A stretch of DNA of 52,940 nt, from assembly GCA_002701385.1 (NCBI GenBank), contig NZVD01000060.1, positions 137,534 through 190,473 on the forward strand. The letters run 5' to 3'. Positions 43,527 through 51,362 of this stretch are shown here, piece by piece. Under the pieces are notes generated by a model, which saw only the letters and a list, made by a program, of their open reading frames with translations, was not told the origin of the DNA and did no database searches. The position numbers and the translations under genes were made by a program. Position 1 is the stretch's first letter; the number at the start of each line of letters is the position of its first letter. The stretch comes from Rhodopirellula sp. GTDB lineage: Bacteria > Planctomycetota > Planctomycetia > Pirellulales > Pirellulaceae.

Positions 43527-44906
43527 TTCTCTAGCAGGACGAAGGCTGGTGTTCTCCTCTGTCGACTGGAAGCCCTGCACTCTGATTTCCTGAACCCGAG
43601 CTTCAATGGCCTGCAGAATTTCCAAATCACTCGGATGATGACAATCAAAAGCTGGACGTAAGGGGATCGGAATATCATCCATCCGGTAAACCGTTCCCGG
43701 GACATTAATACCGTAGGTGGCTACCGTAAATGCCACTTCCGCATTCCTCGTCGTTGGTGTCTCTTTCGGATCGAAGGCAATATAGGGAATGGACTTTAGA
43801 TGTTCCCGGGCACGCTCACTAAAGTTTGCCATCGGATCACTGGCAATAATAATCGCTGCATCCGCTTCGCCTCGAGCGAGTACGTCCGAGGCAGTATATT
43901 CGCCAGGATTAAAGCGAGGGTAACCTCGCGTTAAATTCACACCGAACGGATATCCGGTTCGCCAAGCCACCACATTATCCGCCCCTGTCACATTACCGTG
44001 CCCGCGGTTAGGTTTACAAACGAAGCGTGTGTGCTGATTCATATCGCGAGTCAGAGCCAGTAACGCTTCTGTATTCGTGTGTTTTCCACGCGTCATGGTC
44101 AATCCCATTCCGAAGAAGAAAACGCCAAAACGGGAGCCTTTCATGCGATCCATCAAGTCCTGCCAGACGGCAAGTTCCACGCCGGTATCAGCTAGAACTT
44201 GTTCGGCCTCCAATTCAACTCCTGCACACAGAGCACGTAACGTCCACAATGCCTCGAAGTCTGAACGAGGTTTCAGCTGAATAAAAATATCGGCGGTATT
44301 TGCGGACTTTGTTTTACGAACATCAATGACAACACAGGTCCGGTCTTTACGCCCATTGGGAACAAACATTCCTTTAGGCATCAGGCTGTATCGTGTGAAA
44401 TGCCGAGGGTGACTCTCTGCAGGATTAGCACCCCAGAAAATAATCAGGTCTCCACGGTTACGTACTTCTCCTAACGAACAAGTAACCTCGCCCACTCCTT
44501 GAAATGCCATCCCGGAAGGCCCGTGACAAACCGACGTGGTTGTATCCACATTAGCCCCAACCCAGTCGGCGATACTAACAGCCACACGTTGAGACTCTGT
44601 GGTGGTATCACTAAGGCCGTACATTAACGGGTAACGCGATTGCGTGAGAATCTGAGCGGCACGCTCAATTCCCTCCTCAACCGATGCTGGTTGACCTTTG
44701 ATGAGGCAGGAAGGACGGTCATCAACCGAGTGATTTAGAAACCAGGCTTTGCCAAGTACGCAAGCTCGCTTCGCCTGGGTGATCTCATGACCCTTTACGG
44801 TCAATTCGATGTCGTCGCACACACACCCACAAAATGTGCAGGTGGCATCTTCGACGATTTTTAGTTCCGGTTCTTGTTGCGACGCATCAGTTGTAACAGT
44901 AGCCAC
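43500..44906 (-). CDS. fwdB: Formylmethanofuran dehydrogenase subunit B (Mo/W-bis-MGD catalytic subunit)
   Basis: About 468 residues from a GTG at 44906 (GGAG 9 bases upstream); a longer GTG start at 44975 has no clear ribosome site. Near the N-terminus TCTFCGCVCDD (Cys23, 26, 30) plus Cys49 (RACVLG) match the [4Fe-4S] pattern of molybdopterin oxidoreductases. SVCHGPSG places Cys127 where archaeal FwdB/FmdB have the tungsten/molybdenum ligand. ENRGDLIIFWGANP and HPRHFTRYSL are strongly FwdB-like. The methylotroph homologue FhcB is said to lack the metal site; this one keeps it, so it should be a real redox enzyme. Electron-carrier subunits (FwdF/G) are absent from the window. Confidence 0.9.
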   Translation of the reverse strand: MATVTTDASQQEPELKIVEDATCTFCGCVCDDIELTVKGHEITQAKRACVLGKAWFLNHSVDDRPSCLIKGQPASVEEGIERAAQILTQSRYPLMYGLSDTTTESQRVAVSIADWVGANVDTTTSVCHGPSGMAFQGVGEVTCSLGEVRNRGDLIIFWGANPAESHPRHFTRYSLMPKGMFVPNGRKDRTCVVIDVRKTKSANTADIFIQLKPRSDFEALWTLRALCAGVELEAEQVLADTGVELAVWQDLMDRMKGSRFGVFFFGMGLTMTRGKHTNTEALLALTRDMNQHTRFVCKPNRGHGNVTGADNVVAWRTGYPFGVNLTRGYPRFNPGEYTASDVLARGEADAAIIIASDPMANFSERAREHLKSIPYIAFDPKETPTTRNAEVAFTVATYGINVPGTVYRMDDIPIPLRPAFDCHHPSDLEILQAIEARVQEIRVQGFQSTEENTSLRPARELPDGSIAE

Positions 44907-45043
44907 TTGGTTACGCTCCACTGTGCTTGCGATATCAATCTCGTTCAGACATGACCGGTTTTCACCAGTTCGCACGATTCTGTCTGACCGACGGGAGCCT
45001 CGGCTCCAGTTAATTTCTCCTGTTGGCTGGCACTTAGACGGTG

Positions 45044-45400
45044 TTACTCACTCAGAGCTGCGATCTTTTCCATCGTCACGTCAATTCCCTTGCTTGTAGG
45101 CATTCCAGAACCGTGAGTATCTGCACCCATGAGTCGACTTGAATAGTCACCATAAGCAATAAACAACAGTCCTGCTGGCAATTCGCCCTTCTTTGCAGAC
45201 TTGACCTTAATCTCAATCTCACCGTGTTCACTCGTTACGCGAACAAAGTCGTCAGCTTCCAAGCCAAGGTCTTCCATGTCATCGAGTGCCACTTGCAAAA
45301 CGGAAATTTCGCTTTGATAGGTTGCCTCGAACTTACCTTCATTAATGCCTACACCTTGCTGACTAGTTCGGCCAGGGATAAGGATGTAAGTTTTCGACAT
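45044..45400 (-). CDS. fwdD: Formylmethanofuran dehydrogenase subunit D (molybdopterin dinucleotide-binding domain)
   Basis: 118 residues from the ATG at 45400, preferred since TTTGGAAAG is about 9 bases upstream and the longer frame's first 14 residues look unconserved. TYILIPGRTSQQGVGINEGK starts the fold, and ADDFVRVTSEHGEIEIKV, then FIAYGDYSSRLMGADTHGSGMP, match the MGD-binding C-terminal domain of molybdopterin oxidoreductases, encoded separately as FwdD in methanogens. It would bind the second pterin and complete the active site of subunit B. It precedes fwdB on the same strand with a gap of about 140 bases. Confidence 0.88.
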   Translation of the reverse strand: MSKTYILIPGRTSQQGVGINEGKFEATYQSEISVLQVALDDMEDLGLEADDFVRVTSEHGEIEIKVKSAKKGELPAGLLFIAYGDYSSRLMGADTHGSGMPTSKGIDVTMEKIAALSE

Positions 45401-45855
45401 GTTACTGCTTTCCAAAGGGTTAGGCTGCCTAAACGCCCACAACCTAAGTGGAGAATAGTGCCCATCTAGCTAAAATCGGCACTTTTCCCGCCTAATAACA
45501 GTATTTATTGTGAACTCACTTCCCCTTCTCCGCTAGTGCCCTACAACCTTTAATTGAACAGCATTTAATAAGTGACACCCACTCATTGAGCCCAATCCTT
45601 CTTTCCCTATTTAACCCAAACTACCTGCTCGGAAAGTGGGTGGCACTTAATCGAATTCCCAATCGCCGATCTAGGCCATCAATTCACAAGCTGCATTTCT
45701 GAGTCCTCTGGCGGATTTGGGTTGCAACCCTGACCGGACAAGAGTGGGTGGCACCTATTTGGATCTGGAATTTGACCAAGAGTGGGTGGCACCGGATGTT
45801 TTTGTTAGAATCTAGGCACCTAATTGGAAGAATAACGCGATGAGAGAGTTTTTAG
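45401..45855. other. Long intergenic region with no gene
   Basis: No reading frame with good codon pattern was seen between fwdD and the first nucleoside phosphorylase, which is 455 bases. The stretch contains four copies of a GTGGGTGGCAC-like motif (one inverted) and AT-rich segments that could hold the divergent promoters. No riboswitch or tRNA fold was recognised. Confidence 0.6.
45570..45793. repeat. Short AGTGGGTGGCAC interspersed repeats
   Basis: Three direct copies occur at 45635-45648, 45742-45755 and 45780-45793 and one inverted copy at 45570-45583. The first two copies in position (45570 and 45635) can pair as a 14-bp stem with one mismatch around a 51-base loop. The last two share wider AAGAGTGGGTGGCACC context and are 38 bases apart. 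The irregular spacing rules out a CRISPR array. Confidence 0.6.
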
Positions 45856-46683
45856 ATGCTGGATTTGCACGACAAGATCGAAGATGCCGTAGCAGAAATT
45901 AAGAAACAATGGGACAAAACTCCCCATGCCGGTGTCATTCTAGGGACAGGCCTGGGAAGTCTGGTCCAGGAAATCGAAGTGGATGTTGCCATCGACTATG
46001 GAGATATTCCACACTTTCCCAAATCAACCGCCGTCAGCCATGCTGGTCGACTGGTTTGTGGCACGCTTGCAGGCCTCCCAATCGTCGCCATGGAAGGCCG
46101 TATGCATATGTATGAAGGCTATCCACTCGACATGATCACCCTGCCCGTGCGTGTCATGAAGGCTCTGGGAGCAGAATTGTTAGTAGTCTCGAATGCCTGT
46201 GGCGGTATGAATCCTAACTATCGCTGTGGCGATATCATGGTCATTGAAGATCACATTAATCTCATGGGGGACAACCCTTTGATCGGAATCAATGACGATC
46301 GTCTCGGGCCGCGTTTCCCGGATATGTGCGAGCCCTACCAGCAGACACTCGTAGACCGTGCTCTGAAAATTGCTCGTAAAGAAGATATCGTCGCTCACAA
46401 AGGTGTCTTCGTGGCAGTGGCAGGGCCCAACCTTGAAACCCGAGCGGAGTACCGTTTCCTGCGGACGATCGGGGCGGATGTTGTCGGTATGTCTACTGTT
46501 CCGGAAGTCATCGTTGCTGTTCACTGCGGTCTTCGCGTTGTCGGGTTTTCGATCATCACAGATATGTGCTTACCAGATGCCTTGAAGCCAGCCAATGTTG
46601 AAGAGATCATTGCTGTCGCCAACGAAGCTGAGCCTCGATTGACCACCCTGGTAAAGGGTGTACTGGCGGCAGAGAATTCATAA
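45856..46683 (+). CDS. Purine nucleoside phosphorylase (first of tandem pair)
   Basis: 275 residues of the trimeric PNP type. VILGTGLGSLVQEIE starts the fold, then HFPKSTAVSHAGRL with the phosphate-binding His, VSNACGGMNP, GPNLETRAEYRFL with the base-binding Glu, and GMSTVPEVIVAVHCGLRV. The residue equal to Asn243 of human PNP is Asp in GFSIITDMCLPD. In human PNP that change is known to extend activity to adenosine. The enzyme splits purine nucleosides with phosphate to ribose-1-phosphate and base. It is 11 bases upstream of a second copy. Confidence 0.88.
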   Translation: MLDLHDKIEDAVAEIKKQWDKTPHAGVILGTGLGSLVQEIEVDVAIDYGDIPHFPKSTAVSHAGRLVCGTLAGLPIVAMEGRMHMYEGYPLDMITLPVRVMKALGAELLVVSNACGGMNPNYRCGDIMVIEDHINLMGDNPLIGINDDRLGPRFPDMCEPYQQTLVDRALKIARKEDIVAHKGVFVAVAGPNLETRAEYRFLRTIGADVVGMSTVPEVIVAVHCGLRVVGFSIITDMCLPDALKPANVEEIIAVANEAEPRLTTLVKGVLAAENS

Positions 46684-46694
46684 ATAGTACGACT

Positions 46695-47531
46695 ATGCCA
46701 AGCGATACATTGTCATACTCCCAAAAAGTCTCTGAGGCTGCGGCATTTGTCCGTGAGCAGACACCGACAATTCCTCGTGTAGCCATTATCCTCGGAACCG
46801 GACTTGGAAACCTCGCTACCCATATCTCACCCGAGTTAACTCTTCCTTACGCTGAAATCCCTCACTTCCCTCAATCCACAGCATTGAGTCATCACGGCCA
46901 GCTCGTCATTGGGACTTTGGAAGATGTACCTGTCATTGCAATGCAGGGACGATTTCATCTCTATGAAGGTTACCCGGTAATGGAAGCAGTCCTTCCGGTT
47001 TATGTCATGCAACAACTCGGCGCTGAAATCCTTGTCGTCTCGAATGCCAGCGGTGGAGTCAATCCTAAATATAATGGTGGCGATATCATGATTATGAACA
47101 GCCACATCAATCTCATGTTTCGCAAACACCAGGCACTCGCGAATGATGAACTTATCCCTCCCGGTTCCGAACAACCTGGAACTTTGCTTTATGACAGAGA
47201 ACTCATAGAGCTTGCTTTACGGACCGGTCGAAAAGAAGACTGGGCCATACACGAAGGATGTTATGTGAGCCTCACAGGGCCCAATTACGAAACCCGTAGC
47301 GAGTATCGTATGGTTCGAGCAATCGGCGGCGATGTGGTGGGAATGTCCACCGTCCCAGAGGTCCTAACCGCTCATTCTTTGAATATGCGTGTACTCGCTC
47401 TTTCCGCTGTAACCAATGTCGCCAAACCAGACGCTCTAACGGAGACTTCCGCTGAAGAAGTGGTGGACATCGCTCGACTGGCGGAACCGAAACTAACGGC
47501 CATTGTCACCGACTTACTGAAGACACTCTAA
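46695..47531 (+). CDS. Purine nucleoside phosphorylase (second of tandem pair)
   Basis: 278 residues, about half identical by eye with the preceding gene: VAIILGTGLGNLATHIS, HFPQSTALSHHGQLV, VSNASGGVNPKYNGGD and GPNYETRSEYRMVRAIGGDV with the Glu. The base-specificity position keeps Asn (ALSAVTNVAKPD), as in 6-oxopurine-specific enzymes. The pair probably arose by duplication and then divided substrates: this copy inosine/guanosine, the first perhaps adenosine or methylthioadenosine. Its end overlaps the coiled-coil gene on the other strand by four bases. Confidence 0.88.
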   Translation: MPSDTLSYSQKVSEAAAFVREQTPTIPRVAIILGTGLGNLATHISPELTLPYAEIPHFPQSTALSHHGQLVIGTLEDVPVIAMQGRFHLYEGYPVMEAVLPVYVMQQLGAEILVVSNASGGVNPKYNGGDIMIMNSHINLMFRKHQALANDELIPPGSEQPGTLLYDRELIELALRTGRKEDWAIHEGCYVSLTGPNYETRSEYRMVRAIGGDVVGMSTVPEVLTAHSLNMRVLALSAVTNVAKPDALTETSAEEVVDIARLAEPKLTAIVTDLLKTL

Positions 47532-47728
47532 CCAGCTGATTCGGAACTTTGCTCAATTTGCTCAAGCCGTGTTCGCAATTTCGCAAATTCTGCTCGCAAC
47601 TGCATTACTTCCAGTTGCAGCTCATTAAACATATCCAACGTCACCTCCGGCGCCGGTGCTTCCGCCTCACAATCCTGCGACTTATAGATTGGGAGCTCAA
47701 AACTCTGATTTGATTCCTGGTCACTCAT
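47528..47728 (-). CDS. Small coiled-coil protein
   Basis: 66 residues. The first half is polar and acidic, and residues ~30-60 (VTLDMFNELQLEVMQLRAEF and on) form a leucine-rich heptad pattern like a SlyX-type coiled coil. Its ATG directly follows the TAA of the vWA lipoprotein gene, so it is translated from the same mRNA. It ends overlapping the phosphorylase gene tail to tail. The function is unknown; a homodimerising coiled coil or partner of the lipoprotein is possible. Confidence 0.65.
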   Translation of the reverse strand: MSDQESNQSFELPIYKSQDCEAEAPAPEVTLDMFNELQLEVMQLRAEFAKLRTRLEQIEQSSESAG

Positions 47729-49354
47729 TTATTGCTCCATCCACTTCCAACCAACAGGGATTTGTAATTCCATTTCGGCCATTTGAGCCCACGGAGTTCC
47801 TTCATGCTCGGCCTTCACTCGCTCGAGATACTCGATCGCTCTTTCACCCAATTTTTTTAGTGCACTTCCTGCTTCCGTTTCCTCTGCAGGAGTTAAAACC
47901 CAGCGAGTGCTTCCTTCATTTTCAAACACCTTACCACGCTTCAAAGCGGCAAGCATCGCGTTATAACCTTCGACCCGTGATTTTGCAGCCAAGATACGTC
48001 CCATCGCCAAATCATAGCCTGCCTGCCAACGAGGTTTTATAAGATTGCTTCGGTCACCTTCGCCTGCGGCCAAAATATTGTAGGCTGCATTTAATCCTGG
48101 TTCGATCTGAGCAGGCATCAATTGAGCCTGACTTAATGCCTGATTCAACCGCGTGACATCCGCTCCATCGAAGTCGACTTGATAATTCATCAGCGTCGGA
48201 ATGTTCTCTAGTTGAGCCACATCTAAAAGCGCTTTGACTGCACCATTGGCCTGAACCATCTCGTCATACTTAGCCCGACTAACATAATCAGGGGCATATT
48301 TAGACATTCTTGCTCCGCCATAGGAACCAATCAAAGCCACGGGTCTGCTTCCCGGCCGGCTCAACATGGACGACGTGTAACCAGGAGCTTTCAATCCTAA
48401 AAACGCTCCACCACTACTCCGACAAAGCAGCTCCCAGGCAAAAGGTCCGAAGCCACTGTCCACGGTGTCCATACTTAGCCCAGCCGCCGGATAGGCTAAC
48501 AACAGCTGTTCTAAGTCGCGTGTCTCGGGTCCCTGGTTAATAAATTGCCGATCAGTATTACCGTTCGCACCTGCTTCTACGTGTTCCGGCAGAATTGCCT
48601 GTTTCCCAAATGGAGCATTCACTCCGACGACATAAAGCGGGACAGCATACTTCGCCAATTCCGGCCGTAATTCCTCTGCGATTTGCTGATCATCACCGGC
48701 TTCATCCGTCACAACGACAAAGAAGACTTCCCATCCATGCTCAACACGAATTTCCTTTACCTCATTAAAGGCAGCTTTTAACGCCGTGAAGGAATTTTCG
48801 ATGCCGGAGTTATCGACAGAAACCGACGCCAGGGCATCCTTCGCCTCGGGTAATTCATCGCTCAAGGGTAAATTACATTCAATCGCCTCCCCAAATGAAT
48901 ACACCGTCGTATGCAGGTGATGATGTTCAATTTCCGACGACTCGTCCAATGCAAGCTTTTCTCGCTCAATCATCAATTCGTCGTAATAATACTGCACCTG
49001 TAAGCGAACGCCATCCACCATATTGGAAGCACTCTTGGACCGATCCATGATCCAGGCGACCACTGTCGGGCCTTCCAGTCGACTTTGGTCTATTTGTTCC
49101 AGAAGTTTCGTTACTTCAGGTTGAATTACGCCTGCCGTATTCACCAGTCGTTGTGGAGGAGCTTCCGGTTCCAAATTGAGTCGTGGTTTCGGCTTCGGCT
49201 TAGGGCGGATATCTCCTTGTGGATTCAAAGGTATATCCACACCGGGTACTAAAGCCTTCGGCGTCTCAACATTCGACTGTTCGGCCTGTTCCACCTCACC
49301 ACAACCAATGACCATCGCCACCAATAACAAAATCAGTGATTTCCAGTTATTCAT
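47729..49354 (-). CDS. Lipoprotein with von Willebrand factor A domain
   Basis: 541 residues. The N-terminus is lipoprotein-like: hydrophobic residues 7-17 then VIGC as lipobox, with Cys18 the lipidation site. A Pro/Lys-rich linker follows (residues ~45-65). Residues ~95-275 form a vWA-like domain with DRSKS near 104 as the MIDAS DxSxS and VVVTDEAGDD near 212 as a later Asp. The C-terminal half (residues ~370-541) is mostly helical, with no recognised domain. It is likely anchored in the envelope, and the exact ligand is unknown. It forms an operon with the small coiled-coil gene. Confidence 0.8.
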   Translation of the reverse strand: MNNWKSLILLLVAMVIGCGEVEQAEQSNVETPKALVPGVDIPLNPQGDIRPKPKPKPRLNLEPEAPPQRLVNTAGVIQPEVTKLLEQIDQSRLEGPTVVAWIMDRSKSASNMVDGVRLQVQYYYDELMIEREKLALDESSEIEHHHLHTTVYSFGEAIECNLPLSDELPEAKDALASVSVDNSGIENSFTALKAAFNEVKEIRVEHGWEVFFVVVTDEAGDDQQIAEELRPELAKYAVPLYVVGVNAPFGKQAILPEHVEAGANGNTDRQFINQGPETRDLEQLLLAYPAAGLSMDTVDSGFGPFAWELLCRSSGGAFLGLKAPGYTSSMLSRPGSRPVALIGSYGGARMSKYAPDYVSRAKYDEMVQANGAVKALLDVAQLENIPTLMNYQVDFDGADVTRLNQALSQAQLMPAQIEPGLNAAYNILAAGEGDRSNLIKPRWQAGYDLAMGRILAAKSRVEGYNAMLAALKRGKVFENEGSTRWVLTPAEETEAGSALKKLGERAIEYLERVKAEHEGTPWAQMAEMELQIPVGWKWMEQ

Positions 49355-49475
49355 ACTTTATGCAGTTCCATTCTTCTTGTGAGCAAATAAATGCAACGGT
49401 TCCTGGGCTCTCACGAGTTTATTGTATCCACTTCCTTATCTATGATAGAGCCCATATCACGAATAAGGAATTACC

Positions 49476-49859
49476 ATGTCGTTTGCCCATTTAACATTAG
49501 CTACCCAGGACGTTATTGCCTCCAGCCAGTTCTTTCAACAAACCCTCGGTTGGACCCCTATTTCTCAGCCGGGTAATATCAATCGCACCGCTGACTGGCT
49601 GGACATCGCACCGGGACAACAACTGCACCTGCTTCTTGTAGAAGGCTTTGAGGTTTCCAATTTTGAAGCGGAATTCGGGAGACACTTTGCCATCTTCTTT
49701 CCCGGCAGTGAATTTACTGAACTAAAATCACGCCTTCTGGAACAGGGCGCCGAACTCATTGATCCGATTCGTGATACACCGTTCGAACGGTTCTTTTTCA
49801 AAGATCCCAACGGTTATATCTTTGAAGTCATCGACAAAGAAGGCTACAGCCCTGAGTAG
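49476..49859 (+). CDS. VOC-superfamily (glyoxalase/dioxygenase-like) protein
   Basis: 127 residues with one betaalphabetabetabeta pair: HLTLATQDVIASSQFFQQTLGW at the start, LHLLLVEG in the middle and FFKDPNGYIFEVIDKEGY at the end. The His, Glu and second His/Glu positions expected for metal binding are visible (His6, Glu near 118). The substrate is not evident; family members include glyoxalase I, bleomycin-binding and dioxygenase proteins. AAGGAA lies 5 bases before the ATG. The stop codon lies inside the loop of an intrinsic terminator. Confidence 0.78.
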   Translation: MSFAHLTLATQDVIASSQFFQQTLGWTPISQPGNINRTADWLDIAPGQQLHLLLVEGFEVSNFEAEFGRHFAIFFPGSEFTELKSRLLEQGAELIDPIRDTPFERFFFKDPNGYIFEVIDKEGYSPE

Positions 49860-49873
49860 AACTGTAGCCTTTT
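49840..49873 (+). terminator. Intrinsic terminator overlapping the VOC gene's stop
   Basis: AAGGCTACAG and CTGTAGCCTT form a perfect 10-bp stem with a 12-base loop, followed by four Ts. The stem's left arm encodes the last residues of the VOC protein and the stop codon (49857-49859) is in the loop. Confidence 0.75.
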
Positions 49874-49907
49874 AAACTTTGCGGTGAGTCAAATGAGAGC
49901 TCGAGTA

Positions 49908-50912
49908 TTATTCTTCAGCGCTTTCCACAACCCAGATGTTTCTGTACCGAACCGGGCATCCGTGATTCTGTAGAAAAACGGGTCCTGGTGCTGGGCCTGC
50001 TTTGAGCGGTGCGGCCGTTGTATTACGCTCTCCCGGCAACTGGACTTTATCATGAATCTTCACGCCATTGTGATATACCGTCACAGAAGGATGCTTGATG
50101 ACCTTTTGATTGTCATCATAACGGCCCGCCGTGTAGTAAATATCATAGGTCTGCCAGATCAGTGGCGGGAATGCCATGTTGATCGGAGTCTCAGTCACAC
50201 TGTAAATTCCGCCACACTCATTCATCGCTCCATGCAATCCAAAGGAATCAAGCATTTGAATTTCGTATCGACCCTGCACGTAAATTCCTGAATTACCTCG
50301 CCCCTGACCTCGATCAAGTGGCTGATAGGGAATTCGGAACTCGAGATGAATACGATGATCCTGGAACAGATTCTTGCTCGTTGTTCCTTCCATCAATAAA
50401 CCATCATCCGATAGTCGACCGTTTTTCCAGTTGTCCACATTCGAACCGTCGAACAATACAACAGCACCTTTAGGAGGCTTGGCACCTAACGTAGGGCTCT
50501 TCCGATTGACCTTTTTGAGCACTGGGCCACCATTGCCATCTGTATCAAACAACGCGATGCCATCTTTCGATAAAACAGCTGAACCCTTTTCTCCTGTGAA
50601 CTTTACAGAGCCATTCTCGAGCTTCCCGTTAGCTCGTACCACTTTCGATTTGTCCTTGCCAAAGCCGTCGCCTGGCAGGCCACCTGGGTAAAAGGAAATG
50701 GCAAATTCAGCATTACCCAGGGCAATAATCTGAGCACCTGCTTTGTAGGTTTCGCCATTGTTCTCAAATGAGCCGCTATACTCGCCTTGCAGTGCATAGT
50801 CGCTATCAACTTTCGCCGGATCCGTAATCTTTGGTCCTGCTGCATCCAAGGTCGAGATGCCAAGGGCTAAAAGCCCAACAACAGCCAATGATCGAATAAA
50901 TGTACGGTACAT
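49908..50912 (-). CDS. DUF1080 (3-keto-disaccharide hydrolase-like) secreted protein
   Basis: 334 residues. A signal peptide (hydrophobic residues 8-22, then DAAG) is followed by a ~100-residue N-terminal region and the DUF1080 domain from about residue 150 (GAVVLFDGSNVDNWKN). Conserved blocks NLFQDHRIHLEFRIP, GNSGIYVQGRYEIQMLDS and PPLIWQTYDI are seen. The lectin-like fold is abundant in planctomycetes and proposed to act on disaccharides. It likely works outside the inner membrane. A perfect TACCGG/CCGGTA hairpin lies upstream at 50938-50955. Confidence 0.85.
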   Translation of the reverse strand: MYRTFIRSLAVVGLLALGISTLDAAGPKITDPAKVDSDYALQGEYSGSFENNGETYKAGAQIIALGNAEFAISFYPGGLPGDGFGKDKSKVVRANGKLENGSVKFTGEKGSAVLSKDGIALFDTDGNGGPVLKKVNRKSPTLGAKPPKGAVVLFDGSNVDNWKNGRLSDDGLLMEGTTSKNLFQDHRIHLEFRIPYQPLDRGQGRGNSGIYVQGRYEIQMLDSFGLHGAMNECGGIYSVTETPINMAFPPLIWQTYDIYYTAGRYDDNQKVIKHPSVTVYHNGVKIHDKVQLPGERNTTAAPLKAGPAPGPVFLQNHGCPVRYRNIWVVESAEE

Positions 50913-50937
50913 ATTGAATTGTTCTCCTGAAGGTATT

Positions 50938-50955
50938 TACCGGATCCCCCCGGTA
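50938..50955. promoter_or_regulatory. Perfect 6-bp hairpin upstream of the DUF1080 gene
   Basis: TACCGG and CCGGTA surround ATCCCC in the region between the divergent DUF1080 and MoaD genes, 26 bases before the DUF1080 start. It may be an operator or a 5'-UTR element; no sigma-70 boxes are clear. Confidence 0.3.
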
Positions 50956-51084
50956 TCGTTCACGCAGTGAAATGTGGATTGATTGTCGATATTCACTTCT
51001 GTGTTTAACATGAAGAGAAGGTTTATTTTCCCGCTTGCTGCTGCTTCTTGCAAGCAACCCATAGCCACGTCAGCGTAAAAATCC

Positions 51085-51360
51085 ATGAAGATCAAAATCG
51101 AATATTACGGTATCCCTCGTCAGCGCGTCGGCCTGGCAAGCGAAATACTGGAATTCGATGGGGAGCAAATGGGTATTCACGATGTCATCCTTGCGATCTC
51201 TAATAGACATCCCGAATTCCAACAGCACTGCATGGATGGAACCCGAATCGATAAGAACTTCACTGTGAATCTCAACGGTGACCGATTCTATCAGGAGGAT
51301 GACGGAGTCGCACACGACGGTGATTCTCTTCTTATCCTTTCCATGGATGCTGGTGGGTAA
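51085..51360 (+). CDS. MoaD/ThiS-type sulfur carrier protein
   Basis: 91 residues with a beta-grasp pattern (KIKIEYYGIPRQRVG, GEQMGIHDVILAI, FTVNLNGDRFYQEDDGVAH, DSLLILSMDAGG). The C-terminus ends in Gly-Gly, required for adenylation and thiocarboxylation. MoaD hands sulfur to molybdopterin synthase. It sits two bases before the aldehyde ferredoxin oxidoreductase start, a pairing common in tungsten enzymes, so it probably serves that tungstopterin. MoaE is not in the window. Confidence 0.8.
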   Translation: MKIKIEYYGIPRQRVGLASEILEFDGEQMGIHDVILAISNRHPEFQQHCMDGTRIDKNFTVNLNGDRFYQEDDGVAHDGDSLLILSMDAGG

Positions 51361-51362
51361 CG

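Noticed and set aside
43500-45400. Selenocysteine in FwdB
   Set aside because: The metal-ligand position is encoded by a normal Cys codon in CHGP, with no in-frame TGA.
39743-45400. Recent horizontal transfer of the fwd genes from archaea
   Set aside because: Base composition and codon feel match the neighbours, there are no mobile elements, and such genes are known as resident in planctomycetes. Phylogeny would be needed.
45570-45793. Possible CRISPR array from repeated GTGGGTGGCAC
   Set aside because: Only four short copies, one inverted, with unequal spacing, and no cas genes in the window.
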